DNA of 64,000 nucleotides from a virus. Position numbers and translations under genes: made by a program. Location: positions 1 through 64,000 of the IMG/VR virus record IMGVR_UViG_3300042991_000159; one strand, written 5' to 3'. The first letter of the stretch is position 1, and each line of letters begins with the position of its first letter. The notes beneath the pieces were generated by a model. That model saw nothing but the letters and a program-made list of their open reading frames with translations, was not told where the DNA came from and searched no databases. Of this stretch, positions 29,401-38,653 are shown one piece after another.

Positions 29401-32400
29401 AGAAATAAACAAAGGTACTTCTTCTCCAAATCCTAATTGGTTCAGAATTTTGATAACTTTGAATGTATGGTTATTTATGTTTAGTTTATCCAGAATCTGT
29501 TCTTTTTCATTATCTACAGCCGCAGATTGATAACCAGCAATAATATCTGACTTATATGTTTTACCATCTAATGCAAGTTCTTCTGAAAGATTACCTTTAG
29601 ATGTTAACTTTCCAAAAGTAATTTCAAGAGGAATTAGATTCCCGTCTTCATCACGATCACGTATAACCAAATCTTTACCTTGAGCAATAGTATTGAACAT
29701 ACTGTCAAGAGAGAATACACCTACACCGGCTTTACCAGCAGTAGCGTTCTTGAACTTGTCCCTTTGATACTTGTCAGAGAGACCAGTAAACATTTTACGA
29801 GAACCAGCTTGTTGTAATGAAGCAAGTTTAAATTGCAAGTATTCAAATGTTTTAGGAGCCTTTTCTTTTAATTTAGCTAAACCTGTACCGAATCCGTCTT
29901 CTGGTATGACTATAGTTCTACCTTCAGGAATAGAATCAAATGCTTCATTTATATATAACGTGTTTTCTTCATACTCGTCGTCCGTAAAGAACGAATCCTT
30001 ATCCATAGAAGGTTTCTTCTTTGTCGGTATGCCTAACGCATTAGGTTCTCCACGCATTTCTTTTGCTTGACCGTCTAATCCTGTTTTTTCTAAGTTGTCT
30101 CCAAAAAGATATAGTTTGTCTGGATTATTCTTTAAATCTTGTCTCGAAATAAACTTTTGAGTTATGACACGAATTTGTCCTGTGTCAGCACGAGCTTCGT
30201 GTAAATCAACCACTTCCTCTGCAAGTTCTTTTAACTTCCAGAAACCTAGAGGATTAGCTATTTGAGCTTGTACTTCTACAGCAGGATTGGAATGAATAGC
30301 AATATGAGTATCAATTATCTTATTTTGTAGAGCAGCAGAACGATCTTCACCCTCTTCTCTTCTTTGTACTTTGATATTACCTTTCGAATCAGTATAAGTA
30401 TTGTACATATACGTGTACAATTTGTCAACATCAAAATCGGAACCCATTTGTACAACATAATCTTTTGTAGCAATCAGTAAATCACCAGATGATTCAGGAA
30501 GAAAACCGACAATTTCAATCCAAGACTGAGAATTCGGACCCTGATTAGGTATTCTCATACCAAATAGTTGTAACACTTCCGGTAACACCTTAGAGGAATC
30601 GAGAACTAAAGTTCCATTAACTTTAGTTACATAGTCTTCCATTTTTAGAAGATTGCCTCTCTTGTCCTTGAATTTCCAAGGTACAAGTGCTTGAGCAGGT
30701 AGTCTTATACCATTTTCTTCACGTGCAGGAAGTAATTTCCCTGTCCATTTACTTGTATAAATGATACCCGCCTGAGTTGTTTTCCTTTTCTCTTCTTTCT
30801 CAGAAAGAGTTTGAAAACCTTCCTCTGATCCCAGAACATAAGATTTTCCCGGCATTTTAAGTCTAATAACTCTATTTGTAACGATAGAATTAAGCAGAGC
30901 TTCATATTTATTAGAAGATGGTGAGAATGCAAGAAAATCAAGCTCATCATCAAGCTGAATCATTTCCTGATCAGAGATAGGATAGTTTCTGCTTTTAGCT
31001 TCTTCTAAAAGTATTCTTCTCAGTTCATTTCTGTTATATGATTCAGTTTTTGGATTCCATTGAAGTTCATCAAGTAGTTTTTGTTTTTCAATCTCATGTA
31101 ATTGATTGAATACTTTATGATATTCTTCCTGAAAAGTTGCACCATCAATCTCTTTACCGTCGTTTATCCAAGGTACTTTGAATCCGCCTACATTTAACAT
31201 ATTCACAAACAGGTTCTTAGAAGCCTGAGTTACTTTAGTGATTTCATTAACCGATTTTTCAGGTATTTTTTGTTGAATCCTGAATCCTTTTCTTTCAAGT
31301 TGAGTCTTTTTACCCGTAAAAGAAATTTCATCAGCCTTTATAATTTTGCCATCTTCACCAAAAATATTCAATGGATCAATTATATTACCTACTTTAACAG
31401 CAGTACTATATGCAACTCTATCAATTCCTTGATTTTCCATAGCAATACGAAGATTCTCAAGATCAGTTCCTCTTGTAAGTTGAGGTAATAAAGGAAAAGA
31501 AGAAGATTTAATATAGATTCTTTTCTCTACATCGTCTGCTTCATCTATTTTATTATCAACATACACAGGCTTCATAGGTTGCATTACTTTACCTAAAAGT
31601 TTCTTACTAACAATATCCTTGTTATTAGATAGAGCAAAGTATGCTTCATTATACTCTTCATCAGAAAGTTCACCTGATTGTTTCATAACATAGAGATGTT
31701 CCTTCCATGTAGTATATTCTTGAGCGTCAGCACTATCAAATGAATAGTAACGTTCACTGTTTAATCCTTTAATAGTTTTCTTTAATTCGCTTGGATTTTT
31801 AGTTGCTTTTACTTTATCATATGCTTCTTGTCCATCTAACAGTTTAGTTATCTGGAACGCTGCTTCAGATTTAGACTTTGGATCAGCTATGAATCCCTGT
31901 ACGTATCTGTTTTCATTAGCACCTGCAAGTTCATAACCGGGAGCAATATCACCAGCTAAACGTTTCCCAATATTAATATAGGTAGCTTTTGCATCAGCTA
32001 CGAAATCATAATCTTTATCGGTTCTACTTTTATTCTCATTAACTTTAGCTTGTTTGTAATATAAAGCAGGATCACCAGTAAATGTCATAGCTATTTCAGC
32101 ATTAGCTATAAGATATTGAAATACCATATCTGTAGCAGCTCCACGTATTCTATTCTTCTGATCTACACCATTCAGAGGATTATGTTTTTTAGCAAGAGAA
32201 CCACTCATATATTCACTATTCATATAATCATTGTTTCCCTCTCCAATACCTTCCATTTTCCATTCCGCTTGTTTCTCATCTACAAGACTTAGAACATATT
32301 CCTTAATCTTATTTTTAATAGCATCTTTAACTTTACCATCTAATCTTATATCCGGATTAAGTTCCCCACCAATAAATACATCAGGAATAGTATTTATTTC

Positions 32401-35400
32401 AGGAAGAAATAGAAATTGTCCTGCTCCTTTAGAGTATCCTTCTACATTAGGTGTATTTCCGTTTTTTCTTTTTAATTCAAATGATTTAATTCTTCTGATT
32501 TCTGGTTCCACAAGAACATCATATAACGTTTCAATAGATTCATCAGTAAGATTCCCCTCTCTATCCATAGTAAGATCACGTGCTAATACACGTAATCCCA
32601 TAATAGTAGTCTTATCAGATGTAGTAGGATAGAGAATTTGAATAACTCTGTTACCTTCGTTTTTATTGTCTGTATAAGAAGCTTGTAACATACCGATTTT
32701 GGCTAATTCTATCTCACCCTGAGATAGTTTACCCATTTCAGCATTATCACGACTCTTAGCTTTCATTTTCTTTAGAGGTTCTAACGAGAATATCCATCTG
32801 TCAAAATTAGCTGTAAACGCATTATCCCCTCCATTTTCTTTGAGTAAATCAATCCATTGAGATGCACCATTAAAAGAAAGTTCAGATAATTGATCAATAA
32901 GAGGATTAGTTCCGTTCTTAAAGTCTTTCATCTCTCTCACACGATTAATCATGTATTTATTTTGCCCATAAGAATATACAGTCTTGTTACCAGTACGATG
33001 TGAATTACTATAACTATAAGCAGCGTACATAGCTTCATGTTTAGCAAGATTTTTTACTACTCCTTCAGTAATAAGTCTATTACCGCTTATTAAAGAAGCA
33101 TCTTGTCTTGTATGAATGTTGCTTGCTAGTACATGAAATAATCCACCTTTCATCATTTGATTCTTCAGGCTTACTTTCTTTCCATAACGTTTAACTTCAC
33201 CTGCAATCAAATCTCTAAATGTTTCATTAGTTAACGTGATACCAAGTTCTTGTAACCACTGTCTCATTTCGTTTGCATGAACAATAGGATTAGGTGATTC
33301 AGTCCATTTTTGGAAGGTTTCCCAGAGACGATCACGATCAGTTTCTGCTAGAACATAGTCAGTAGCATCATTAGGATTCCTTACAGCAGTATTAACAATA
33401 AGGTTTACATACCAATCACGTAATACCACATCTGCAATAGCACTAGCGTTAGATTGTTGTTCAACAAGCTCCCATTCTCCTTTATAATTTTGACCCCACA
33501 TCACGAATCTCATATTCACATCATGATTAGTCATACCTACAACGAACTGGTTTTTAATTTGCTGTGGTGCTCCTTCCAGTTTACTTACAAATTCTTTCAT
33601 AAACGGAAATGTTTTCATCGTTTCGGAATCATTAGCTATCCTACGTAATTCAAACATTATCTCATCAAAATCTGGTTTTTTGTTAGCAGTAAGTCTTTGT
33701 ACAATATTATATAGTTCTTGGAAAGTCATGGTTTCTGACAATCCTAAATAATTCTTAGATGGAACAACTTTTCCTGTATGATCTACTTTGAACTTTCTAA
33801 TACCTGACATGAACCACTTAATTTCAGAAGCAAGACCTCTTACCGGATTTAGTGTAATAACATCCCCCCAACCGTCATTTTCATTAGTAGCTTCTTTTTC
33901 TTCTGTAGTCTTATCTTCTTCCTCATCTCCCGGTTTAATTGTAATATCATCTATTCTAGTAAGTTGATCGTCAGTAAGAGCAACAAGTTTAGACCAGTTA
34001 TTAAGTATTAGATTGAACTCATTAAGAGCAGTCTGGTGTCTTGCAATTAATTCTTCATCACCAATAACTTTAGCTTTAGCTAAATTTCTTTCAGCTTTAT
34101 CCCTATTGGATTCAAACATCTTCTTAATAGTACCATATATTTTACCCGTCTGAACTTTCTTTTGTTTATATAAAGTTTCAACAAGTTTGGCTCTCATATA
34201 ATCCGTAACTTGTCTTTGTTTTGCCGCACCCATATCAGCAATAATAACACCCTTAAGTTCACCATCTTCAACAGTAACGTCAGCATCTTTTTTCATTCTT
34301 GCAAGAGCATCTTTATCTAAAGGAGCAGCTATATTGGCGGTAAAGTCAGTATCTTGTGGGTTCATGTCCTCATCATAGTCTTCAAATCCTGTAGGATTCT
34401 CAGGCTTAATATCTTGAGGCTTCTCTCTTGCCTTTTTTTTCTCAGCAGTTTGTTTCTTTTTTTCTTCATAAGTAATCATCTCCCCCTCTGCATAATACAT
34501 ACCTGCAATAATTGGTTCAAGTTCATCTTTTCGCTCCGGAGTAGTATTTGGGTCATTCCATTCTTTTAGTAATCTCTTAAACTTTTCAATCTCCGTTTCC
34601 TCGGTCTCTTCTTCTATCGCACTAAAATCCATTTCAATAACGGGTTGACTTGTATATACATAATTAGGATTCTTTTCTGTTCCTATATTGAAAGAAATAA
34701 AAGGAATCTTACTAGTATTCTTAGTATGCTCATTATAAGACATTGAAGTCACATTACCTTCAGTATCAATGTAAATAGCTTTATCCTGAGTATTTTCCAA
34801 ATTGGTTTGGAGATACATATTACTTAATTTTTCACGTATCTTTTCGAGACGAACAGTTTGTTCATTTGGTGAATGTTTGGAAATCCAATCTTTATTAATA
34901 AACGTTCTGCCTATTCCTTGTCCACGAGAAATTTGGAAGTTCACATCATTTTCTCTACGTTTCATAGAGGTAAAAACCGTTCTACTTTGTTTATTACCTG
35001 TATTTTCTGCTAAAAAAATTTTTAAGTCTGAACTTTCACCAATATCGTAGTTATTAATAAACATTTGTAAATAATCTGTAATACCTTGAGGAGTAGTAAT
35101 GTTAATAGTATTATTACTTTCTTTTAAAATACCATCAACGATCTTATTAGATTTCTCATCATTTTTTTCATAATAGAAAATTTCTAATGCGGTCATCATA
35201 CCTTCCAGAATCTGTTCGTGTTCTGAAACTTTGTCCATAAGCAAAGGAATAGCTATCTCCTGATCTATTCCAATAGGAATCATAATATAAGTAACACCTT
35301 CTTGTGGTTCTGTTTTATTTAAAAGTTTACCTCCTTTATAATCTGTATTTCTATCAGTTACATAGTTTCCTTTACGCCCAACTACGATAGGTAAGGATTT

Positions 35401-38400
35401 CTCCGGCATTGCTTGGCTGGTTTTAATATTCCCGTCTACTGATCTTTGTAGATATCCTGTAGTCTTCTTGCTAATCTTAGTATCAAATGTTTTATTCTTA
35501 AGCATATATCTACGGATAGTTCTATTACGATCTTTATCTTGAGCAACATTACCCGATATGTTTTTTTCGTTAATCCATATTGTTTCGTGTAGATAACCAA
35601 TTTTTTTACCATTAGAATAAACAGCAATAGGAGTTTGTTCAAGTATCTTTTCTTTTATCTGCTCAGTAGTAAGTTTAGGATCAGCATTCCATTTAGCTAT
35701 TTTAGCACCCCAAGTAGTTATTTCACCCGTATCTTCATCATAAACTCTATTATTTTCATTATCATCTATTTCAAGTCTAACTTTATCTCCTACTTTAAAT
35801 TGATGTTGATCAAGAAGTTCTGGTACAAGCATATCAGCATTAATAGCATCTTCTATGTCTTCTTTAGAAGCAAGACCTTTTTTAAACTTGTTGATATATT
35901 TTCTTGCAAGATATGCAAGTTTAGTAGCCCCCGATCTAACTCTAAGATAATCTGTCTTAATGTTATTTTCACTTGGGTCTTCATCTATATTCTTTCCGTT
36001 AATTACTACATCAATCTGATCTTGAGCATTTTTAATTTGCTCATTAGTATTGTCTGTATATTGAGTTTTAGTACTCACGTTACCATGAGAATTTTGTCCG
36101 TCTATTTCTCTTCGTTCATCAACAGTGGGTTTAATAAACTTATTAAAATCTCCTATAATCTGGTAGTTGGGATATATTATTTTATATGCTTCTTCGAGTG
36201 CGGGAAAAGCATTTTCGGTAGCAACAACTCCTACTCTATCAATCATTTCGTCAACTACATCCTCGATACTTACACCTAGACTATTTTTAGCTGTCTTTGT
36301 AAGATTTATTAAGGTGTTGGTTAAAGATACCTTATCTGAACCTTCTAGTGTAAGATTAGTAGTGGCATCATTAAATTCTGAATCAAGTTGTAATTTTCTT
36401 TTCTCTTGTTCTATTTGATCTGCTGGAATATCAGTTACATCCTTATCTTCAGGAATTTGAGCATCGGCTGCTGCTTCAACATCAAACATATCTGGTGTTT
36501 CATCCTCTACTATACCTGCTTCTTCAGCTTGTTGTTCAGCTTGTTGTTCAATTTTATCTTTTTTTTCAGCCTGACGTTCTTTATCAACTTTATCTTTCTT
36601 TTCCGCTTTTTTTCTTTTGGTTTCAACTTCTTCTTCTTTTCTTTCTCTCTTAACTTTATCTTTAAGGTCTTTTATAATTTTCTCTTGTTGCTCTTTTTTA
36701 TCTTTAACTTTCTTTCTTTCCTTTATCTGAGTTTCAGGAGAAATCATAAATTTATAAGCTACATCAAGTTCGTTTAGATTTTCAGTCAAAGTTTCTAATG
36801 TCTTATTATATTCAGTTAATCTATCTTCCATTTGAGGATCACGATTCTCTTGAAATTCAAGGTCTGCTTCAATTTCATCTCTAACTCGTCTTACTTCATT
36901 AATATCCTGTTGTAGAGACTGTCTATTCTCACGATTAAAGAATATATCTGCTTGATTTTCATAACGACCATACCTATTATAATCGCTTTCCATTCTCTGA
37001 AGTTCTCTAAGTTGAATTTCAGCTTGTTCTTTATAATTATTATCCCAACCATTAGCTTTAGCTTCTTCAGGTGTAGTGTTAGCTACATCTTGAAGATCAC
37101 GTTCAAGTTTTTCAGTAGTTCCTTTTTGGAAGTTTTCTTTAGCTATCATACGAAATACGGACTTCTTAACTATTTCAGCAAAGTTATCTTTTCCTGTTGC
37201 ATATGATTCTGCTTTAAGAGCTTCAGCTTGAGCTAACCAAGAAAGTTTCTGATTTACAAATTGTTTATTAGCTTCAATTTGTTCTTGTTGTTCTTGATAT
37301 CTTGCCGCATATTGTTTTTTAGAACTAGGTGCTAAATTACCACTAACAGCTTCAGTAAAAACACGTTGTGGACCACCACCAAATACACCCATCAGACCTT
37401 CAAGAAGAGCTTGGTCTGATGTAGCGAATTGAATTACTCTCTGAGTTAAATCTTCAGGAATATCAGATACGTCTAATCCTGCTTCTTTTCTGGATTGATA
37501 CTGACCTTCCATCTGAATTATATTTTGACCAATTTCTTCAGCACCTTCCTTAGCACCTTGAATTAATAGATTATCAGTAGAAAGTGTGCCAAATCTTTTT
37601 GCCCAAGTAGTTAAATTCTTTTCTTTTAATAGATTACGAGTAACCCCTTTGGCTTTAAATATACCATGAAGTCCTATTGCATCTGTAAGAGCAAATACTT
37701 TATTACGATTGATAAACTGGTTTGCTTTTTCACCAGCAATCGTTTCAAATTCTTTTAACTTATCTGTTTCTAACTGAAGATTAGTAATCTGTTCAGCTTT
37801 TTGTATAAGCTCTTCCTTGCTCATCTCAGGATTAAGAGCTTGTTGTTCATTATAATTTTGTTCAAAAAGACCTTGTTGCATTTGTCCCATAGAGTTTTCA
37901 AATTGCTCTATAGCCATCATTTTACCTTCAGCAAAATTTGTAATATAACCAGAAACTCCTGAATTGATTGCTTGTGCTATTTTAGGATTTTGACCTATCA
38001 TACTAAGATATTTGTCAAGTCTAGCCGATCTTTGAACAAATTTATTAACTCTTGTTAGTTCTGCACCAAGTTTTATACCTTTCTGAACAGCACCTATACC
38101 TTTAGATACGGCCATACCGGGAATAGCAAAACCTACAGCACTGTCAAGTATTCCTTTGAGAGAAGAGAAATAGAAGCCGGGATCAGACCAATCAAATACT
38201 TGATCCGTCTCTCTGTGAATAGGCATAGCTTGTTCCAGACCCTTCTTAGCGTCTTCCATTACTTGAGAAAAAGCATTAGTATCTACTTCTTCAAGTCCTT
38301 GTAAACGTTTGATATTATTGTCAAAGTCAAGAAGATAACCAACATCCTCTAAAGCAGTAAGCGCACCTGAAGCGATACCACCAACAATAGCATTGAAAGC

Positions 38401-38652
38401 TTTGTGTGAAGTAGGTTGATGTAATGCTCTCTCACGTTCAAGATTATTAAGGTCTTTAAGAGTAAGATTTTCGTCATAACGTGAACGTTTTCCTACAATG
38501 CCACCTACCTGTACTACAGGCTCATGTTTCGATACAGAAGTTCCCGGTAATAATGTATAATCAAGATAATCTGAACCGTTCGATGAATTAGGTTTTTGAG
38601 TTAATCCTGAAGCAGGATCAATCATTTCATAGTTTAAATATTCTTCATTCAT
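26494..38652 (-). CDS. Giant virion RNA polymerase polyprotein-like protein
   Basis: About 4052 residues from the ATG at 38652, one base after the previous stop; the frame extends to a TTG at 38712 inside that gene, less likely. Residues 2739-2743 are DFDVD in VVQMGSDFDVDKLYTYMY, the metal-binding DxDxD motif of crAss-like virion RNA polymerases related to two-barrel polymerases. About 100 residues later comes LYLFGDNLEKTG..GQAKEMRGEPNALGIPTKK, a conserved 'GDN..G.GGQA..MRGE.NA.GIPTK' module also found alone in phages. Near the C-terminus are two zincin HExxH motifs: HELLH (3742-3746) and HEYQH (3989-3993). A long Lys/Glu coiled region lies near residues 620-740. It is probably packaged, ejected and used for early transcription. 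Zincin motifs could serve self-cleavage. Confidence 0.85.
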   Translation of the reverse strand: MNEEYLNYEMIDPASGLTQKPNSSNGSDYLDYTLLPGTSVSKHEPVVQVGGIVGKRSRYDENLTLKDLNNLERERALHQPTSHKAFNAIVGGIASGALTALEDVGYLLDFDNNIKRLQGLEEVDTNAFSQVMEDAKKGLEQAMPIHRETDQVFDWSDPGFYFSSLKGILDSAVGFAIPGMAVSKGIGAVQKGIKLGAELTRVNKFVQRSARLDKYLSMIGQNPKIAQAINSGVSGYITNFAEGKMMAIEQFENSMGQMQQGLFEQNYNEQQALNPEMSKEELIQKAEQITNLQLETDKLKEFETIAGEKANQFINRNKVFALTDAIGLHGIFKAKGVTRNLLKEKNLTTWAKRFGTLSTDNLLIQGAKEGAEEIGQNIIQMEGQYQSRKEAGLDVSDIPEDLTQRVIQFATSDQALLEGLMGVFGGGPQRVFTEAVSGNLAPSSKKQYAARYQEQQEQIEANKQFVNQKLSWLAQAEALKAESYATGKDNFAEIVKKSVFRMIAKENFQKGTTEKLERDLQDVANTTPEEAKANGWDNNYKEQAEIQLRELQRMESDYNRYGRYENQADIFFNRENRQSLQQDINEVRRVRDEIEADLEFQENRDPQMEDRLTEYNKTLETLTENLNELDVAYKFMISPETQIKERKKVKDKKEQQEKIIKDLKDKVKRERKEEEVETKRKKAEKKDKVDKERQAEKKDKIEQQAEQQAEEAGIVEDETPDMFDVEAAADAQIPEDKDVTDIPADQIEQEKRKLQLDSEFNDATTNLTLEGSDKVSLTNTLINLTKTAKNSLGVSIEDVVDEMIDRVGVVATENAFPALEEAYKIIYPNYQIIGDFNKFIKPTVDERREIDGQNSHGNVSTKTQYTDNTNEQIKNAQDQIDVVINGKNIDEDPSENNIKTDYLRVRSGATKLAYLARKYINKFKKGLASKEDIEDAINADMLVPELLDQHQFKVGDKVRLEIDDNENNRVYDEDTGEITTWGAKIAKWNADPKLTTEQIKEKILEQTPIAVYSNGKKIGYLHETIWINEKNISGNVAQDKDRNRTIRRYMLKNKTFDTKISKKTTGYLQRSVDGNIKTSQAMPEKSLPIVVGRKGNYVTDRNTDYKGGKLLNKTEPQEGVTYIMIPIGIDQEIAIPLLMDKVSEHEQILEGMMTALEIFYYEKNDEKSNKIVDGILKESNNTINITTPQGITDYLQMFINNYDIGESSDLKIFLAENTGNKQSRTVFTSMKRRENDVNFQISRGQGIGRTFINKDWISKHSPNEQTVRLEKIREKLSNMYLQTNLENTQDKAIYIDTEGNVTSMSYNEHTKNTSKIPFISFNIGTEKNPNYVYTSQPVIEMDFSAIEEETEETEIEKFKRLLKEWNDPNTTPERKDELEPIIAGMYYAEGEMITYEEKKKQTAEKKKAREKPQDIKPENPTGFEDYDEDMNPQDTDFTANIAAPLDKDALARMKKDADVTVEDGELKGVIIADMGAAKQRQVTDYMRAKLVETLYKQKKVQTGKIYGTIKKMFESNRDKAERNLAKAKVIGDEELIARHQTALNEFNLILNNWSKLVALTDDQLTRIDDITIKPGDEEEDKTTEEKEATNENDGWGDVITLNPVRGLASEIKWFMSGIRKFKVDHTGKVVPSKNYLGLSETMTFQELYNIVQRLTANKKPDFDEIMFELRRIANDSETMKTFPFMKEFVSKLEGAPQQIKNQFVVGMTNHDVNMRFVMWGQNYKGEWELVEQQSNASAIADVVLRDWYVNLIVNTAVRNPNDATDYVLAETDRDRLWETFQKWTESPNPIVHANEMRQWLQELGITLTNETFRDLIAGEVKRYGKKVSLKNQMMKGGLFHVLASNIHTRQDASLISGNRLITEGVVKNLAKHEAMYAAYSYSNSHRTGNKTVYSYGQNKYMINRVREMKDFKNGTNPLIDQLSELSFNGASQWIDLLKENGGDNAFTANFDRWIFSLEPLKKMKAKSRDNAEMGKLSQGEIELAKIGMLQASYTDNKNEGNRVIQILYPTTSDKTTIMGLRVLARDLTMDREGNLTDESIETLYDVLVEPEIRRIKSFELKRKNGNTPNVEGYSKGAGQFLFLPEINTIPDVFIGGELNPDIRLDGKVKDAIKNKIKEYVLSLVDEKQAEWKMEGIGEGNNDYMNSEYMSGSLAKKHNPLNGVDQKNRIRGAATDMVFQYLIANAEIAMTFTGDPALYYKQAKVNENKSRTDKDYDFVADAKATYINIGKRLAGDIAPGYELAGANENRYVQGFIADPKSKSEAAFQITKLLDGQEAYDKVKATKNPSELKKTIKGLNSERYYSFDSADAQEYTTWKEHLYVMKQSGELSDEEYNEAYFALSNNKDIVSKKLLGKVMQPMKPVYVDNKIDEADDVEKRIYIKSSSFPLLPQLTRGTDLENLRIAMENQGIDRVAYSTAVKVGNIIDPLNIFGEDGKIIKADEISFTGKKTQLERKGFRIQQKIPEKSVNEITKVTQASKNLFVNMLNVGGFKVPWINDGKEIDGATFQEEYHKVFNQLHEIEKQKLLDELQWNPKTESYNRNELRRILLEEAKSRNYPISDQEMIQLDDELDFLAFSPSSNKYEALLNSIVTNRVIRLKMPGKSYVLGSEEGFQTLSEKEEKRKTTQAGIIYTSKWTGKLLPAREENGIRLPAQALVPWKFKDKRGNLLKMEDYVTKVNGTLVLDSSKVLPEVLQLFGMRIPNQGPNSQSWIEIVGFLPESSGDLLIATKDYVVQMGSDFDVDKLYTYMYNTYTDSKGNIKVQRREEGEDRSAALQNKIIDTHIAIHSNPAVEVQAQIANPLGFWKLKELAEEVVDLHEARADTGQIRVITQKFISRQDLKNNPDKLYLFGDNLEKTGLDGQAKEMRGEPNALGIPTKKKPSMDKDSFFTDDEYEENTLYINEAFDSIPEGRTIVIPEDGFGTGLAKLKEKAPKTFEYLQFKLASLQQAGSRKMFTGLSDKYQRDKFKNATAGKAGVGVFSLDSMFNTIAQGKDLVIRDRDEDGNLIPLEITFGKLTSKGNLSEELALDGKTYKSDIIAGYQSAAVDNEKEQILDKLNINNHTFKVIKILNQLGFGEEVPLFISQDIIVDYVKELDRLGSSLTGYIPNKEEVAKTNVFAMDKYQVRDDEEFNSELAHEKATPAQMRAYIKNGAAEPNYAMAQRLFLHKFVYINDLGKVIQTLQSTINPDSAGLGKSVMESQLKEDQVFDLLASPVLNAELLIGDIVKNPKADQVKKLEAEGYIFRRHGGKVYYVKPSNINGQAIVHGLFTNNDLWSVLFPYKQSGIEAMFNKIEEIGAGSNEVQVADKANRRLAVWKEMKSFFYADESLGLHDSTITQERERLLYDKWDENGNNTKESLATVLRKIKKTEFGKAHPFLSQLEGEPQKNGDPSLVTFNASKAEDPDETAMYGSFIEMLQAEDSDGNSPIITTFNGNSYSLKELAQDLILYSYITGGIQEAIQFVKYIPATYLANIPFMKNLADQRFLARDLEISVMNDDVDEYYNIPTFVQQYFQHHPERLSSVTEEDIIKVKDGFTLKQEVIDVIGKLVSFQMRSPAYVTFRGKTGIKLFKFDTRSQSYKEIDRLGIFGASEYNRNTYDQVSLIERNKKSSKTKNPTNPAPGEPIPEGGRIASRKGRDNLLNDLKNGKQKSLTFLDGKEKIKSVLNEIITYGDDKYQSTLAQEIFDSVDVLPQSFTLSVLNSPTGLSAGQIDYGENDITLYKDTLSSELFNTAYKVNKVFIHELLHALTGYKVRYYTLEKSGEKDRFEAFKRITGVTLTDRERKIIESIDNLREKAKNVITQSPEHKEAYDTFIKNFESKTKGGEVSEAEISSYYGFTNTEEFISQALTDPEFQKLLNNIPFSKERTFWDAIKEKLVNLLKVIGFDVVEGSVLEHTLYETLDLITDNKQTYRGMIVEEGEFQTATGEPGGAQYDREKNIIKINTNLLSEKYNQKAWTTPRKQKDGTYAMALKEDTFTTFEEWKNFVMEHEYQHSVQPKRQEIEGMGVYEDRINQGALKNIYLSNRDAGIAPSNLRAIISDREVEERIKRCKG

Positions 38653-38653
38653 A

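Noticed and set aside
35635-36279. A 214-codon plus-strand frame opposite the giant RNA polymerase gene
   Set aside because: Low-complexity, hydrophobic antisense shadow of AT-rich, Lys/Glu-rich coding sequence; many similar frames lie opposite this gene.
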